DNA from: Cohnella sp. GbtcB17
GTDB lineage: Bacteria > Bacillota > Bacilli > Paenibacillales > Paenibacillaceae
NCBI RefSeq assembly: GCF_019091135.1
Contig: NZ_JAGXJW010000016.1
Location: 75,290-139,289, forward strand
Reading direction: 5' to 3'
DNA: 64,000 nt
This document shows, piece after piece, positions 39,217 through 47,401 of the stretch; position 1 is the stretch's first letter, and each line of letters begins with the position of its first letter. The notes below the pieces were generated by a model. That model made no database searches. It was given only the letters and a program-made list of their open reading frames with translations, and had not been told where the DNA came from. Both the position numbers and the translations under genes were made by a program.

Positions 39217-40961
39217 TGATCGCCGCGCTCCTTGTCTTCCCGAATTTCCGCGTTTTCCATCGGCAAAATAAGCTCGACCGTCGTACCCGCGCCGTAATAG
39301 CTCCCGATCTGGATGCCGAAGTCGCTGCCGTATCTCATTTTGATTCGCTCCTCCACGTTTCTCAGGCCGTAGCCTCCCGCGCTCGGTTCGCTCGAGCGCA
39401 TCCTTTTGAGCGTGTCCGGCCGCATGCCGATGCCGTTGTCGATGACCTTCAGCTCGATGCGTTCGCCACCGAGCCGCCTGCCCGCGATCCGGATGGCGAT
39501 CGACTCCCCGAACCAGGCGTGCTTGAATATATTTTCCACGAAAGGCTGCAACACCAGCTTGATAATGCGCACATGCAAGATGTCCGGATCGATGTCGAGA
39601 TACACCTGGAACGCGTCCGCATACTTGACCCGCTGGATGTCCAGATACGCCTTGACCTGCTCCACTTCCGCTTCAAGAGAAATATAGACTTGCCCTTCGT
39701 TGAGCGTCAGCCTGTAAAATTTGGAAAGCTCCTGCACCATCTTCGTCACCTTGTCGGCCTCGCCCATATTCGCCAGACTGCCGATCGTTGAGAGCGTATT
39801 GTACAGGAAATGCGGGCTGATCTGCGCCTGAAGCACGTCGAGCTCCGCCTGCTTTTTCTGCATGCCCTGCTCGTAAACGTCCCGGATCAGCTCCTGGATG
39901 CTCTGGGCCATCTGGTTGAACGCGTCGGCGATGTAGACGAACTCGTCGTTGCCGGCGAACCCGATCCGCTTGTAGAAGTTGCCCTCCTGGAACGACCGTA
40001 CGAGCGTGACGATCCGCTTCATCTTTTTGCCGGACAGCCGCGCGACGAGGAAGCCGATAAGCGCCATCACCGCGAAGCTGATCGCGCAGACCGCGCCGAT
40101 CACCCTGCGCATCTTGCTCGCGTCTTTGTTCAGATACCGGTGCGGGACCCAGGTCTCGATCGCATAGCCGGAGTCGGGAATGTCTTCGCTGATGACCAGA
40201 TAGGCGCCCGCGTCGGCATTCGACGCCACGGTCCCGCGCTCGTACAGATTCGCGCCCGTCGTCTTGTCCTTCAGCCGGAGGGCGATGCCCTGCTCGATCG
40301 GAAACGTATCGAAGTTGCCGAGCAGCTCGTCGAACCTCGCCGTCACGCGAATGTAGCCGATGAGCGACTGCGCGCCGTTTGCCGCGAACAGCTTACGAAA
40401 ATAGGAGAGGTTCCCGAGCTCGCGATCGGTGTCGATCTGCAGCCACAGCTTGTCCCTGCTCGGCGGGGAGACGGACTTGAACCAATCCGTCTGCGCGACG
40501 CCCTGTGCAGACAGCACGTAATAATCGCTGCGGCCGATCGGTTGCGACATGTCGTCGCCGGCGATCTCGAGCATCGTCTCGTTGACTGCGTACAGGACGA
40601 GCCGCAGCTTGTTGCCGTACAGCTGAAGCGGCGCCTTCATATACGGTACGATGTCGTCTTTCATTTTCAGCATATTCTCTCGAGTATCGCCCTTGAATTG
40701 CAGCGCGTTCTGGAACGTCGTATTGAGAAAAAGCGAGTTCGTCATGCGCGTGATCTCGTCCATCTGGTATTCGATATTGTTGCTCGTCTGCCGCATCGCG
40801 GTGCGAATGTTCGTCTCCGCCATCTCCGTCCGGGAATCGACGAGCATCGTGTATGCGATGTAGCCCACCAGAATATCGGTCAACAGCACCAGCGCCAGGT
40901 ACGGCAGCATCGTCTTATAGGTAAACGGGATGTACTTGCGGCCCCACCGAAACTCTCCCAT
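39213..40961 (-). CDS. YesM-type sensor histidine kinase
   Basis: A 582-residue kinase. The first transmembrane helix is at about 15-37 (TMLPYLALVLLTDILVGYIAYTM), then a dCache-like extracellular region of about 250 residues. The second helix is at about 290-312 (IGAVCAISFAVMALIGFLVA) and is followed by HAMP. The phospho-acceptor His is in QAQISPHFLYNTLSTIGSL, the HisKA_7TM-unrelated his_kinase motif of the YesM/LytS class. The ATPase domain has LQPFVENIFKH and DNGIGM ... GGYGLRNVEERI. Its extracellular ligand is probably the sugar taken up by the adjacent ABC system, or a fragment of it; that is inference from synteny. Confidence 0.93.
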   Translation of the reverse strand: MGEFRWGRKYIPFTYKTMLPYLALVLLTDILVGYIAYTMLVDSRTEMAETNIRTAMRQTSNNIEYQMDEITRMTNSLFLNTTFQNALQFKGDTRENMLKMKDDIVPYMKAPLQLYGNKLRLVLYAVNETMLEIAGDDMSQPIGRSDYYVLSAQGVAQTDWFKSVSPPSRDKLWLQIDTDRELGNLSYFRKLFAANGAQSLIGYIRVTARFDELLGNFDTFPIEQGIALRLKDKTTGANLYERGTVASNADAGAYLVISEDIPDSGYAIETWVPHRYLNKDASKMRRVIGAVCAISFAVMALIGFLVARLSGKKMKRIVTLVRSFQEGNFYKRIGFAGNDEFVYIADAFNQMAQSIQELIRDVYEQGMQKKQAELDVLQAQISPHFLYNTLSTIGSLANMGEADKVTKMVQELSKFYRLTLNEGQVYISLEAEVEQVKAYLDIQRVKYADAFQVYLDIDPDILHVRIIKLVLQPFVENIFKHAWFGESIAIRIAGRRLGGERIELKVIDNGIGMRPDTLKRMRSSEPSAGGYGLRNVEERIKMRYGSDFGIQIGSYYGAGTTVELILPMENAEIREDKERGDQ

Positions 40962-41210
40962 GCGCGCGCTCCCTTTTCGCTCAGGTCCACCCGCGGAGAA
41001 GCGGGTTGCCCCATTTTACAATGAAATGAGAGCGGTTACTAGATGCCAGATTGTTGCTCAACTCGTGATGAAGTGGTGACCTTTTTATCGCTTCTTTTGA
41101 GAGAGATGTCCGTTATGATTTTCCCAGGGATTCCGCCGGCGAACGGCAGGTACTGGCTCAGGCGCCCGGCAAGCAGTCCATACTATGAAGCGAGAGGGAT
41201 TGGTAAAACG

Positions 41211-41993
41211 ATGAAAACATTTTTTAGATGGTTCATGTCGCTCACGCTCCTGCTAAGTCTGGTTGTTCCTGCGGCAAACGCGAAAACAACAGATAAGACG
41301 GACGCGGCCAAAAGCAAAGTTACTCACGTTCAAATCGTACTGTTCGACGGTTTCGATCTGCTGGATGCATTGGGACCTTATGAATCGTTTGCCGCTGCGG
41401 GGATGTATTCATCGGGAGCCATGACCGTCCAATTGGTCTCCGCAGAAGGAGAGCGTTCCGTTCCGAGCGGCCTTAACGGACCGGCTCTTAAGGCAGAAGC
41501 CAAGCTGGACCCCAATCGACCGGGCATTATTCTGGTGCCCGGCGCTTCGGGAAAGCCGGCCGGAGATTCGGCAGACGCCATTCCGAATATCTTAAAGCAA
41601 GCGATGAAAACAGACTTGCCGGGGCAGTTAAAAAAAGCGTTCAACAACAAAGAGGTCACTGTGGCAACCGTTTGCGGCGGTACGCTGCTGCCGGCTATGG
41701 CAGGTTTACTGAAGGATCGGCACGCAGTTACCAATCATTTAGGCATGAGTACGTTAGGCGCGCTCGGAGCCATTCCCGTCGAAGCCCGTGTCGTTGAGGA
41801 CAGCCCTCGCTTCGTGAGCGGGGGAGGCGTGACTTCGGGCCTCGACGTCGCTTTGTATTTGATCGAACGCGAGTTGGGGCCTCAGATTGCAAATGCCGTA
41901 GAGAAGCTGTTCGAGTACGAGAAAAGAGGCACGGTATGGCGTGCGACCGGCAACGAGCCGATCGAATTCAATATGCGTCCGAAAGCTTCTTAA
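41211..41993 (+). CDS. secreted DJ-1/PfpI-family protein
   Basis: A 260-residue protein. The signal peptide is MKTFFRWFMSLTLLLSLVVPAANA, cut before KTTDK. The DJ-1/PfpI fold follows: THVQIVLFDGFDLLDALGPYESF, then GIILVPGASG, and the nucleophile elbow VTVATVCGGTLLPAMAGLL with its Cys. DAIPNILKQAMK and KRGTVWRATG recall the GATase1/isonitrile-hydratase-like branch (InhA/AraC-N-terminal type). Family members are usually cytosolic hydratases, glyoxalases or chaperones; export is unusual. The ATG at 41211 has GAGAGGG upstream and begins the signal peptide; the frame to 41043 does not. It is a single-gene unit divergent from the YesM operon. Confidence 0.85.
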   Translation: MKTFFRWFMSLTLLLSLVVPAANAKTTDKTDAAKSKVTHVQIVLFDGFDLLDALGPYESFAAAGMYSSGAMTVQLVSAEGERSVPSGLNGPALKAEAKLDPNRPGIILVPGASGKPAGDSADAIPNILKQAMKTDLPGQLKKAFNNKEVTVATVCGGTLLPAMAGLLKDRHAVTNHLGMSTLGALGAIPVEARVVEDSPRFVSGGGVTSGLDVALYLIERELGPQIANAVEKLFEYEKRGTVWRATGNEPIEFNMRPKAS

Positions 41994-42054
41994 CACAAGC
42001 GACCAGCCGCCAATTCTAATAACGCTGCCGAGAAACGGGCTCGCTAAGGCCTGA

Positions 42055-42380
42055 AATCGCTCTGACCGAGACTTTTGGCCGCTCGCAGTTCCGCTGACGG
42101 TTTAAAGTAGCTCTGATCAGGACTTCTTGCGGCGCGCAGTTCCGCTGACGGTCCGAAGTAGCTCTGATCAGGACTTCATGTGGCGCGGAATCCCGCTGAC
42201 GGTCCGAAGTAGCTCTGATCAGGACTTCTTGCGGCACGGAATCCCGCTGACGGTCCAAAGTAGCTCTGATCAGGACTTCTTGCGGCACGCAGTTCCGCTG
42301 ACGGTCCGAAGTAGCTCTGATCAGGACTTCTTGCGGCGCGGAATCCCGCTGACGGCCCAAAGTAGCCCCAATCGGGACTG
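42055..42380. repeat. 51-bp tandem array, about seven units
   Basis: Units begin near 42055, 42106, 42157, 42208, 42259, 42310 and 42361 with an exact 51-bp period. Each carries AGTAGCTCTGATCAGGACTT (with the palindrome CTGATCAG) and a segment CCGCTGACGGTCCGAAG. The first and last units are degenerate. Frames stay open because 51 is a multiple of three, but variation is at all codon positions. It lies between the DJ-1 gene and the 3' end of the SGNH gene. Confidence 0.88.
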
Positions 42381-42425
42381 CTTGCAGCCGCAGACGGCAT
42401 CTTTCTTTCCGCGCCGAATAGGCCG

Positions 42426-43373
42426 TCAGGCCAGAGAAGGATCCATGGCATCGGCCAGCTCCCGGATGCGCGCTTCCAGCACGCGAGCCGCGGCCTTCGC
42501 TTCCGCCAAGGGCAGCGCCCCTTCCGCTTTGTTCGGGTTCGTGTGCCCGACATGCTCTTTCCAGGCCGCGCTGATCAGCCGATGGCGCTGCATGACCAGT
42601 TCAAAATACGCCGAGCCGTCCACCGCCGCCGCGAACGCCCGTGCTTGCTCCGGCTCAATGCCGAACAGCGTGCGCAAGATCGACTGCGCCATCACCGCAT
42701 GTCCCGGCGCGAACGGATGGATGCCGTCTCCCGACAGGTACGCCGGATCGGCCGCCCGCTCCGCCGCGATGCGCGCCAGCAGCTCGTCGTGGATGCTCAC
42801 CGTCGCGTCCGCGGCGTCTTCGCCGAGCGACAGCACCCAGTCCGCGTAGCGCTTCAGCACCTGCTCGTAATCGGCAAAAGGCGTCTCGTAGCTGTACGCC
42901 GCCTCCGGCCGGCCTTCGGGCAGCAGCCGCTGCGCGCCGTCCGGCAGCGAGGCCGGGTCGAACGGCGGCGGCGTCATGGCGATCGCCTTGGCGCCCGCCT
43001 GCCGGATCTGGCCGAGCAGCCGCAGCAGCCCATCTTTATAGGCGCCGAACCGTTCCTCCGACAGCGGATGGTAGATGCCGTCGTTCATGCCGTAGCAGAC
43101 GACGACCCAGTCAGGCTGCGTCTCGGCGAGCGCCCGCGCCAACCGGTCGTGTACGCACGGCCGCGGAAACGGATGAATGGGCTCGCTCAGTCCCGACGCC
43201 GTCTCGCTGCTGACGCCCAGGTTTATCAGCTCGATCCGGGAAGCCGGGGCATGCAGTCGGAAATAGGCATCGAGATAGGCGATGTAAGTGCCGTCGTCGG
43301 TAATGCTGTCTCCCAGAAACGCGATTCTGAGCGCTTCCGGAAGCGGCTTGTCTTTCCCGTAAAATGGCTTCAT
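42426..43373 (-). CDS. SGNH/GDSL-family hydrolase
   Basis: A 315-residue esterase/lipase-fold protein. Block I is IAFLGDSITDDGTY with the nucleophile Ser, block II NLGVSSETASGL supplies the Gly, block III VCYGMNDGIY the Asn, and block V GDGIHPFAPGH the Asp-His pair. The family deacetylates or deacylates sugars and lipids. No signal peptide is visible; with the ATG at 43373 the protein starts MKPFYGKDKPLPEA, and GGGAG lies upstream. The C-terminal 80 residues are helical. It is monocistronic, with a 51-bp repeat array just past its stop. Confidence 0.88.
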   Translation of the reverse strand: MKPFYGKDKPLPEALRIAFLGDSITDDGTYIAYLDAYFRLHAPASRIELINLGVSSETASGLSEPIHPFPRPCVHDRLARALAETQPDWVVVCYGMNDGIYHPLSEERFGAYKDGLLRLLGQIRQAGAKAIAMTPPPFDPASLPDGAQRLLPEGRPEAAYSYETPFADYEQVLKRYADWVLSLGEDAADATVSIHDELLARIAAERAADPAYLSGDGIHPFAPGHAVMAQSILRTLFGIEPEQARAFAAAVDGSAYFELVMQRHRLISAAWKEHVGHTNPNKAEGALPLAEAKAAARVLEARIRELADAMDPSLA

Positions 43374-43476
43374 GGCAAACTCCCAACTCTCGCAAGGAAT
43401 GATATCGTCAACGCCATTATACACGCGAACGGGCGAATGAACGAGAACGGCGCGCAAAGAACCGAAGAATCCAAAG

Positions 43477-43525
43477 ACCCTTAAGCAACACTCGCATCGC
43501 GATGTCCTGCTTAAGGGTTCTTTTG
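43477..43525 (-). terminator. hairpin terminator after the ECF42 gene
   Basis: An 11-bp perfect stem ACCCTTAAGCA/TGCTTAAGGGT, with a further inner CATCGCGATG palindrome, just past the stop at 43536. Confidence 0.7.
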
Positions 43526-43535
43526 ACTGCCGTAT

Positions 43536-44759
43536 TCACAGCCCGTCCGATTGGCTGCTTAAAAACCGCCGGACAGCTCCGTCCGCGCTGAGACCGATCG
43601 CACGGCTGTACGCGGATCGCGCCTCGTCATGCCGATGCATCCGCTTGTACAAGTGACCGGCCAGCGCCCAGTAAGGCTGGTAATCCGCAACCTCCGCACA
43701 CGGAATGGACGCCAGCAGCGCGAGGCCTCGGTCTGCGCCGTAGGCCTCCGCGACCGCCGCGGCACGCCCGACGATCGAGCCTAGCGCGGGTTGCTCGCGG
43801 ACGAGCCCCTCGTACAATTGCGCGATCGCTTCCCACTCCGTGCGTCCCGTCCGCAGACGCTGCGCATGCACCGACTGAATCGCGGCCATGAGTTGAAACC
43901 GCCCGATGCGGCCGGCTTGCGAAGCCGCGTGCAAATGACGCTCCGCCTCCGCGATCAAGCTCCGATCCCAGCTTGCGCAATCCTGCTCGGAGAGCGGGAC
44001 ATAATTTCCTTCCCTGTCGCGGCGAGCCGCTCGGCGCGCCTCGCTATGCAGCATCAGTGCGAGCAGGCCGTGCACCTCCGGATCGCGGGGAACGAACCGA
44101 AGCAGCAGCTTTCCGAGCGCTATCGCTTCCTCGACGAATCTCCCGCCAGGCGCACCGGCGGCGGCCGCGTCGTCCCAGCCGCTCCCGTAGGCGGCGTAGA
44201 CGGCCTCCAGGACCGCATCGAGACGCGCCGGGATCTCTTCCGCATCCGCCGGTTCGAACGCGAGGCGCTCGGCGCGGATCTTAGCCTTCGTCCGGGTCAA
44301 GCGCTGGCTCATCGTGGAAGGCTTGACGACGAAGGCGGACGCGATGCGGGCAGCGTCCAATCCCAGTACCGTCTGCAGCATGAGCGGCGTGCGCATCGCG
44401 GGATCGATCGCCGGATGCGCGCACAGCAGCATCATGCCGAGCCGCTCGTCCGGCAGCTCGGCGCCGGACGCATTCAGTAGCCGCGTATCCTCGGCCATGG
44501 CCAGAAGCGTCGGCAGCGCCTCGGCAGAGACGCGGCTGCGGCGGGCGCGGTCGATCAGCCTCCTGCGGGCGATCGTCAGCAGCCAAGCCTCGGGCTTATC
44601 GGGAATGCCCGTCATAGGCCAGGCTTCCAGCGCCGACAGAAAGGCGTCGCCGACGGCATCCTCCACGTCCTGCTGATTGCGCCAACGGACCGTGAGATAC
44701 GAGAGCAGCCGGCCGTAAGCCTCGCGCGCCGCCTGTTCGGCGATTCGATGCGATTCCAT
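43536..44759 (-). CDS. ECF sigma factor of the ECF42 type with C-terminal TPR-like extension
   Basis: A 407-residue sigma factor, about twice the usual ECF length. Region 2 is visible at the N-terminus (LLSYLTVRWRNQQDVEDAVGDAFLSALEAWP, AWLLTIARRRLIDRARR) and region 4 at about 125-165 (LMLQTVLGLDAARIASAFVVKPSTMSQRLTRTKAKIR). The C-terminal 230 residues form helical TPR-like repeats (LEAVYAAYGSGW, EVHGLLALMLHSEARRAARR, HLYKRMHRHDEARSAYSRAI). This architecture plus the adjacent DGPF-motif protein defines the ECF42 group. No anti-sigma factor is expected; the extension replaces it. It starts 6 nt after the DGPF gene stop. Targets normally include the DGPF gene itself. Confidence 0.9.
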   Translation of the reverse strand: MESHRIAEQAAREAYGRLLSYLTVRWRNQQDVEDAVGDAFLSALEAWPMTGIPDKPEAWLLTIARRRLIDRARRSRVSAEALPTLLAMAEDTRLLNASGAELPDERLGMMLLCAHPAIDPAMRTPLMLQTVLGLDAARIASAFVVKPSTMSQRLTRTKAKIRAERLAFEPADAEEIPARLDAVLEAVYAAYGSGWDDAAAAGAPGGRFVEEAIALGKLLLRFVPRDPEVHGLLALMLHSEARRAARRDREGNYVPLSEQDCASWDRSLIAEAERHLHAASQAGRIGRFQLMAAIQSVHAQRLRTGRTEWEAIAQLYEGLVREQPALGSIVGRAAAVAEAYGADRGLALLASIPCAEVADYQPYWALAGHLYKRMHRHDEARSAYSRAIGLSADGAVRRFLSSQSDGL

Positions 44760-44765
44760 CGGCGG

Positions 44766-45113
44766 CTACTTCAGCGCAGGGATGTTCTGCCTGACCTCGA
44801 CCGTGTCGACCGGTCCCCGGGCCGCCCATTCCAGCGCGGCGTCCATATCCGGCACGTCGAGCACGAAGATTCCGCCAAGCTGCTCCTTCGTCTCGGGAAA
44901 GGGCCCATCCTGCACGACCATATCTCCGCCGCGGCGCTTCAGGGTGGCCGCCGTCTCGGGTGCATAAAGCCCGGAGCCGAACACGACGACGCCCGCTTCC
45001 CGCAGCGCATGCACATAATGCGTCCAGCCTGCCAAATAAGCCTCCTGGCGTTCCGGATCCGTTCTGGCAGCGAAGTCCTCCTGCGACTCATAAAACATTA
45101 ACGTGTAATTCAT
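44766..45113 (-). CDS. YCII-related (DGPF) domain protein
   Basis: A 115-residue small protein with the diagnostic DGPF motif (MVVQDGPFPETKEQLGGIFVLDVPDMDAALEWA) and an N-terminal MNYTLMFYESQEDFAARTDPE strand typical of the YCII family. Members adopt a dimeric ferredoxin-like fold; some are peroxidase- or dehalogenase-like but most are uncharacterised. It is first gene of the operon with the ECF42 sigma factor. The ribosome site is AGGAGG 8 nt upstream. I did not find a convincing ECF42 promoter upstream. Confidence 0.88.
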   Translation of the reverse strand: MNYTLMFYESQEDFAARTDPERQEAYLAGWTHYVHALREAGVVVFGSGLYAPETAATLKRRGGDMVVQDGPFPETKEQLGGIFVLDVPDMDAALEWAARGPVDTVEVRQNIPALK

Positions 45114-45305
45114 AAGATAAGCCTCCTGATAGATCGTTGGATTTGGGATACATCATCTTGTCGTTTCGGATCGCACGATTTCTACACGTCCGAAAAAAAA
45201 TGATCGGAAAAAGTTTGTTGGCCGCGTTGTCCTTCATCCGCCGTCGAATTTTCCCTTAGTATAGCAAAACGCTTAACAGCAATCCTCCACAATGCGGCCT
45301 CCCTG

Positions 45306-45336
45306 TTGACTTAAACCATAGTTCAAGTCGTATCCT
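45306..45336 (+). promoter_or_regulatory. MerR-type promoter with 19-bp spacer and operator dyad
   Basis: TTGACT at 45306-45311 and TATCCT at 45331-45336 are separated by 19 bp, the overlong spacer typical of MerR-controlled promoters. A dyad GACTT...AAGTC (45308-45329, inner AAC/GTT also paired) fills the spacer. It drives the MerR-SDR operon. Confidence 0.78.
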
Positions 45337-45376
45337 ATAGTTGTCGACTCAATCGAATGAATTTGGAGGCCTCCAA

Positions 45377-45745
45377 ATGAAGTACCGTTCCATCGGGGAA
45401 GCGGCGGCCGCGCTCGATATTCCCGACTCTACGATCCGCTATTACGAGAAAATGGGACTGCTGCCGTTACTCGAGCGCGACAAGGCCGGGAGACGAATCT
45501 TTTCGGACGATCAGATGGCGCTCCTCGGCACCGTGATGTGCTTGAAAAATACGCATATGCCCATCAGCGACATCAAGCAATACGTGGATTGGATCGTAGA
45601 GGGCGAGAGTACGCTCGAACGCCGGCTCGAGATGATGAACCGTCACAAGCAAGCGGTGCTGGACGAGATCGCGTTGATGACGGAAAGCTTGAAGGGCATC
45701 GACTACAAGATCGAACGGTACGCCAGGCAGCTCGGAAAAAAATAA
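45377..45745 (+). CDS. MerR-family transcriptional regulator
   Basis: A 122-residue regulator. The winged HTH is YRSIGEAAAALDIPDSTIRYYEKMGLLPLLERDKAGRRIFSDDQMALL, followed by CLKNTHMPISDIKQYVDW and a C-terminal dimer helix (ESTLERRLEMMNRHKQAVLDEI). It belongs to the AdhR/YhdM-like branch without metal-binding Cys pairs, which answers aldehydes and other electrophiles in Bacillus; the ligand here is inferred only. The ATG at 45377 follows TTTGGAGG by 7 nt. It is autoregulated in all likelihood through the 19-bp-spacer promoter and co-transcribed with the SDR gene 19 nt downstream. Confidence 0.9.
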   Translation: MKYRSIGEAAAALDIPDSTIRYYEKMGLLPLLERDKAGRRIFSDDQMALLGTVMCLKNTHMPISDIKQYVDWIVEGESTLERRLEMMNRHKQAVLDEIALMTESLKGIDYKIERYARQLGKK

Positions 45746-45764
45746 ACGGAGAAGAGGAACGCGC

Positions 45765-46526
45765 ATGAAACTGTCGGGCAATACGATACTCATCACGGGC
45801 GGCGGCGCCGGCATCGGCCTCGCCTTTGCGGAGCGTTTCCTGAAGGCGGGCAACCGCGTCATCGTCTGCGGCAGACGCGAACAAGCGCTGCGGCAAGCGA
45901 AGGAGAAATACCCGGACCTCATCACTCGCGTATGCGATCTGGCTATCGAGTCGGAGCGTACGGCCCTGTTCGAATGGGTAACCATGGAACATCCGGAAGT
46001 CAACGTATTGGTGAACAACGCAGGCATCCAGCTGCGCTTCAACGTGCTGAAGGCCGATGCGAAAAACGACTGGGCCGCATTGAGCCAGGAGATCGCCACG
46101 AACATCGAGGCGCCTTTTCACCTCTCGATGCTGTTCGCCCCGTTTTTTGCGGCCAAAGATGCGTCGGCGATCATCAACGTGACGTCCGGCCTGGCCTTTA
46201 CGCCATTTGCGATCGCGCCGATCTATTCGGCGTCGAAGGCGGCGCTTCATTCCTTCACCATGAGCCTGAGGCTTCAGCTGTCGAACACCTCCGTGGAGGT
46301 GATCGAGGTCGCGCCGCCTGCCGTCAATACGGATCTGGGAGGCACCGGGCTGCACGTTCAAGGCGAACCGCTCGATGCCTTCGCGGACGGCATATTCCAG
46401 GGGCTTGAAGCCGGGCTGGCGGAGATCGGCTACGGCACCTCGGTTGCCCGCCTGCGCATGTCGCGGGACGAGATCGACCAATACGCGGAAAAGATGTATG
46501 AAGCGACGAAAAGCGCGATTGAATAA
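45765..46526 (+). CDS. SDR-family oxidoreductase, DltE/YvaG-like
   Basis: A 253-residue classical short-chain dehydrogenase. The nucleotide-binding motif TGGGAGIGLAFAERFL, then NNAGIQLRFN, active-site Ser in INVTSGLAFTP and the YSASKAAL Tyr/Lys pair are intact. The C-terminal part (ARLRMSRDEIDQYAEKMYEAT) matches the DltE-like subgroup. It follows the MerR regulator by 19 nt and has GGAGAAGAGGAACG upstream, so it is probably induced by the MerR effector and detoxifies or reduces it. The substrate is unknown. Confidence 0.9.
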   Translation: MKLSGNTILITGGGAGIGLAFAERFLKAGNRVIVCGRREQALRQAKEKYPDLITRVCDLAIESERTALFEWVTMEHPEVNVLVNNAGIQLRFNVLKADAKNDWAALSQEIATNIEAPFHLSMLFAPFFAAKDASAIINVTSGLAFTPFAIAPIYSASKAALHSFTMSLRLQLSNTSVEVIEVAPPAVNTDLGGTGLHVQGEPLDAFADGIFQGLEAGLAEIGYGTSVARLRMSRDEIDQYAEKMYEATKSAIE

Positions 46527-46545
46527 GGCGGACCTCGTCCACTCG

Positions 46546-46588
46546 AACACCCAGCTCTCCGGCACGCGCCGGAGCGGTTGGGTGTTTT
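46546..46588 (+). terminator. terminator of the MerR-SDR operon
   Basis: Outer stem AACACCCA/TGGGTGTT with an inner CTCCGGC/GCCGGAG stem, followed by a T-rich stretch. Confidence 0.85.
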
Positions 46589-46626
46589 CATTTATCAGCA
46601 AATATGTACTGCTATTCGAAATAAAT

Positions 46627-46643
46627 TTATTGTAAAACGATAA
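46627..46643 (+). promoter_or_regulatory. TTATTG-N5-CGATAA operator candidate
   Basis: An inverted repeat with one mismatch in an AT-rich region 47 nt before the DUF2975 start. The natural candidate ligand is the small HTH protein in the same operon (autoregulation), which is inference. Confidence 0.45.
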
Positions 46644-46689
46644 ATCCCATGCTACGATCAGTTCACCATACTTAAGCGGGGTGCTGGAA

Positions 46690-47163
46690 ATGAAACGAAA
46701 AACGCTCATGTTGAGAGCGGTCGTATTCCTGATCGGAATTGCGGTTCTTGCCCTGTGCTTCTTCGGGCTGCCTTCGATCTTCGACGAAGCGGCCGCGAAT
46801 TATCCGAAGTCGATTTATCTGCCTATATTCATAGGTATGTACGCCTCGGCGATTCCCTTTTTTGCCGCGCTGTTCCAGGCGCTGCGCTTGCTTCGCTATA
46901 TCGACGACAACAGCGCCTTCTCGGATTTGTCCGTCAAAGCGCTCCACGTCATCAAATACTGCGCATGCGCGATCAGCCTCCTGTATGTCGCCTGCCTGCC
47001 GTTTCTCTACCGGATCGCCGATCAAGACGACGCGCCGGGCGTCCTAGCCATCGGTCTCGTCGTTGCGTTCGCCGCATTCGTGATCGCCGTCTTTGCCGCC
47101 GTGCTTCAGAAGCTGCTCCAGAACGCCATCGATATAAAATCGGAAAACGACTTAACGATCTGA
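46690..47163 (+). CDS. DUF2975-type membrane protein
   Basis: A 157-residue protein with four helices (AVVFLIGIAVLALCFFGLP, IYLPIFIGMYASAIPFFAALFQ, VIKYCACAISLLYVACLPFLY, VLAIGLVVAFAAFVIAVFAAVL). LLRYIDDNSAFSDLSVKALHVIKYCA between helices 2 and 3 is the DUF2975 hallmark. The family is of unknown function and is nearly always followed by a YozG-like HTH, as it is here. The ATG at 46690 follows GGGGTGCTGG. The next gene starts 10 nt later. Confidence 0.88.
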   Translation: MKRKTLMLRAVVFLIGIAVLALCFFGLPSIFDEAAANYPKSIYLPIFIGMYASAIPFFAALFQALRLLRYIDDNSAFSDLSVKALHVIKYCACAISLLYVACLPFLYRIADQDDAPGVLAIGLVVAFAAFVIAVFAAVLQKLLQNAIDIKSENDLTI

Positions 47164-47173
47164 GGTGAACGAT

Positions 47174-47401
47174 GTGGCTATTGTCATCAATATCGATGTC
47201 ATGCTGGCGAAGCGGAAAATGAGCGTGACCGAGCTGTCGGAGCGGGTCGGGATCACGATGGCCAACCTGTCCATCCTCAAAAACGGGAAGGCGAAGGCGA
47301 TCCGCATCTCGACGCTTGCGGCGATCTGCAAGGCGCTGAAGTGTCAGCCCGGCGACCTGCTCGAATACGTCGACGATGAAGAGGAGGAGGACGGGCGATG
47401 A
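47174..47401 (+). CDS. YozG-like Xre/Cro HTH regulator
   Basis: A 75-residue single-domain helix-turn-helix protein: AIVINIDVMLAKRKMSVTELSERVGITMANLSILKNGKAKAIRISTLAAICKALKCQPGDLLEY, the standard partner of DUF2975 proteins. It ends in an acidic tail (DDEEEEDGR). The GTG at 47174 is chosen because TGAGGTG lies just before it and family members begin with an aliphatic NID motif at that point; the GTG at 47165 overlaps the ribosome site. It overlaps the downstream DUF817 gene by 4 bp. It probably represses its own operon. Confidence 0.9.
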   Translation: MAIVINIDVMLAKRKMSVTELSERVGITMANLSILKNGKAKAIRISTLAAICKALKCQPGDLLEYVDDEEEEDGR

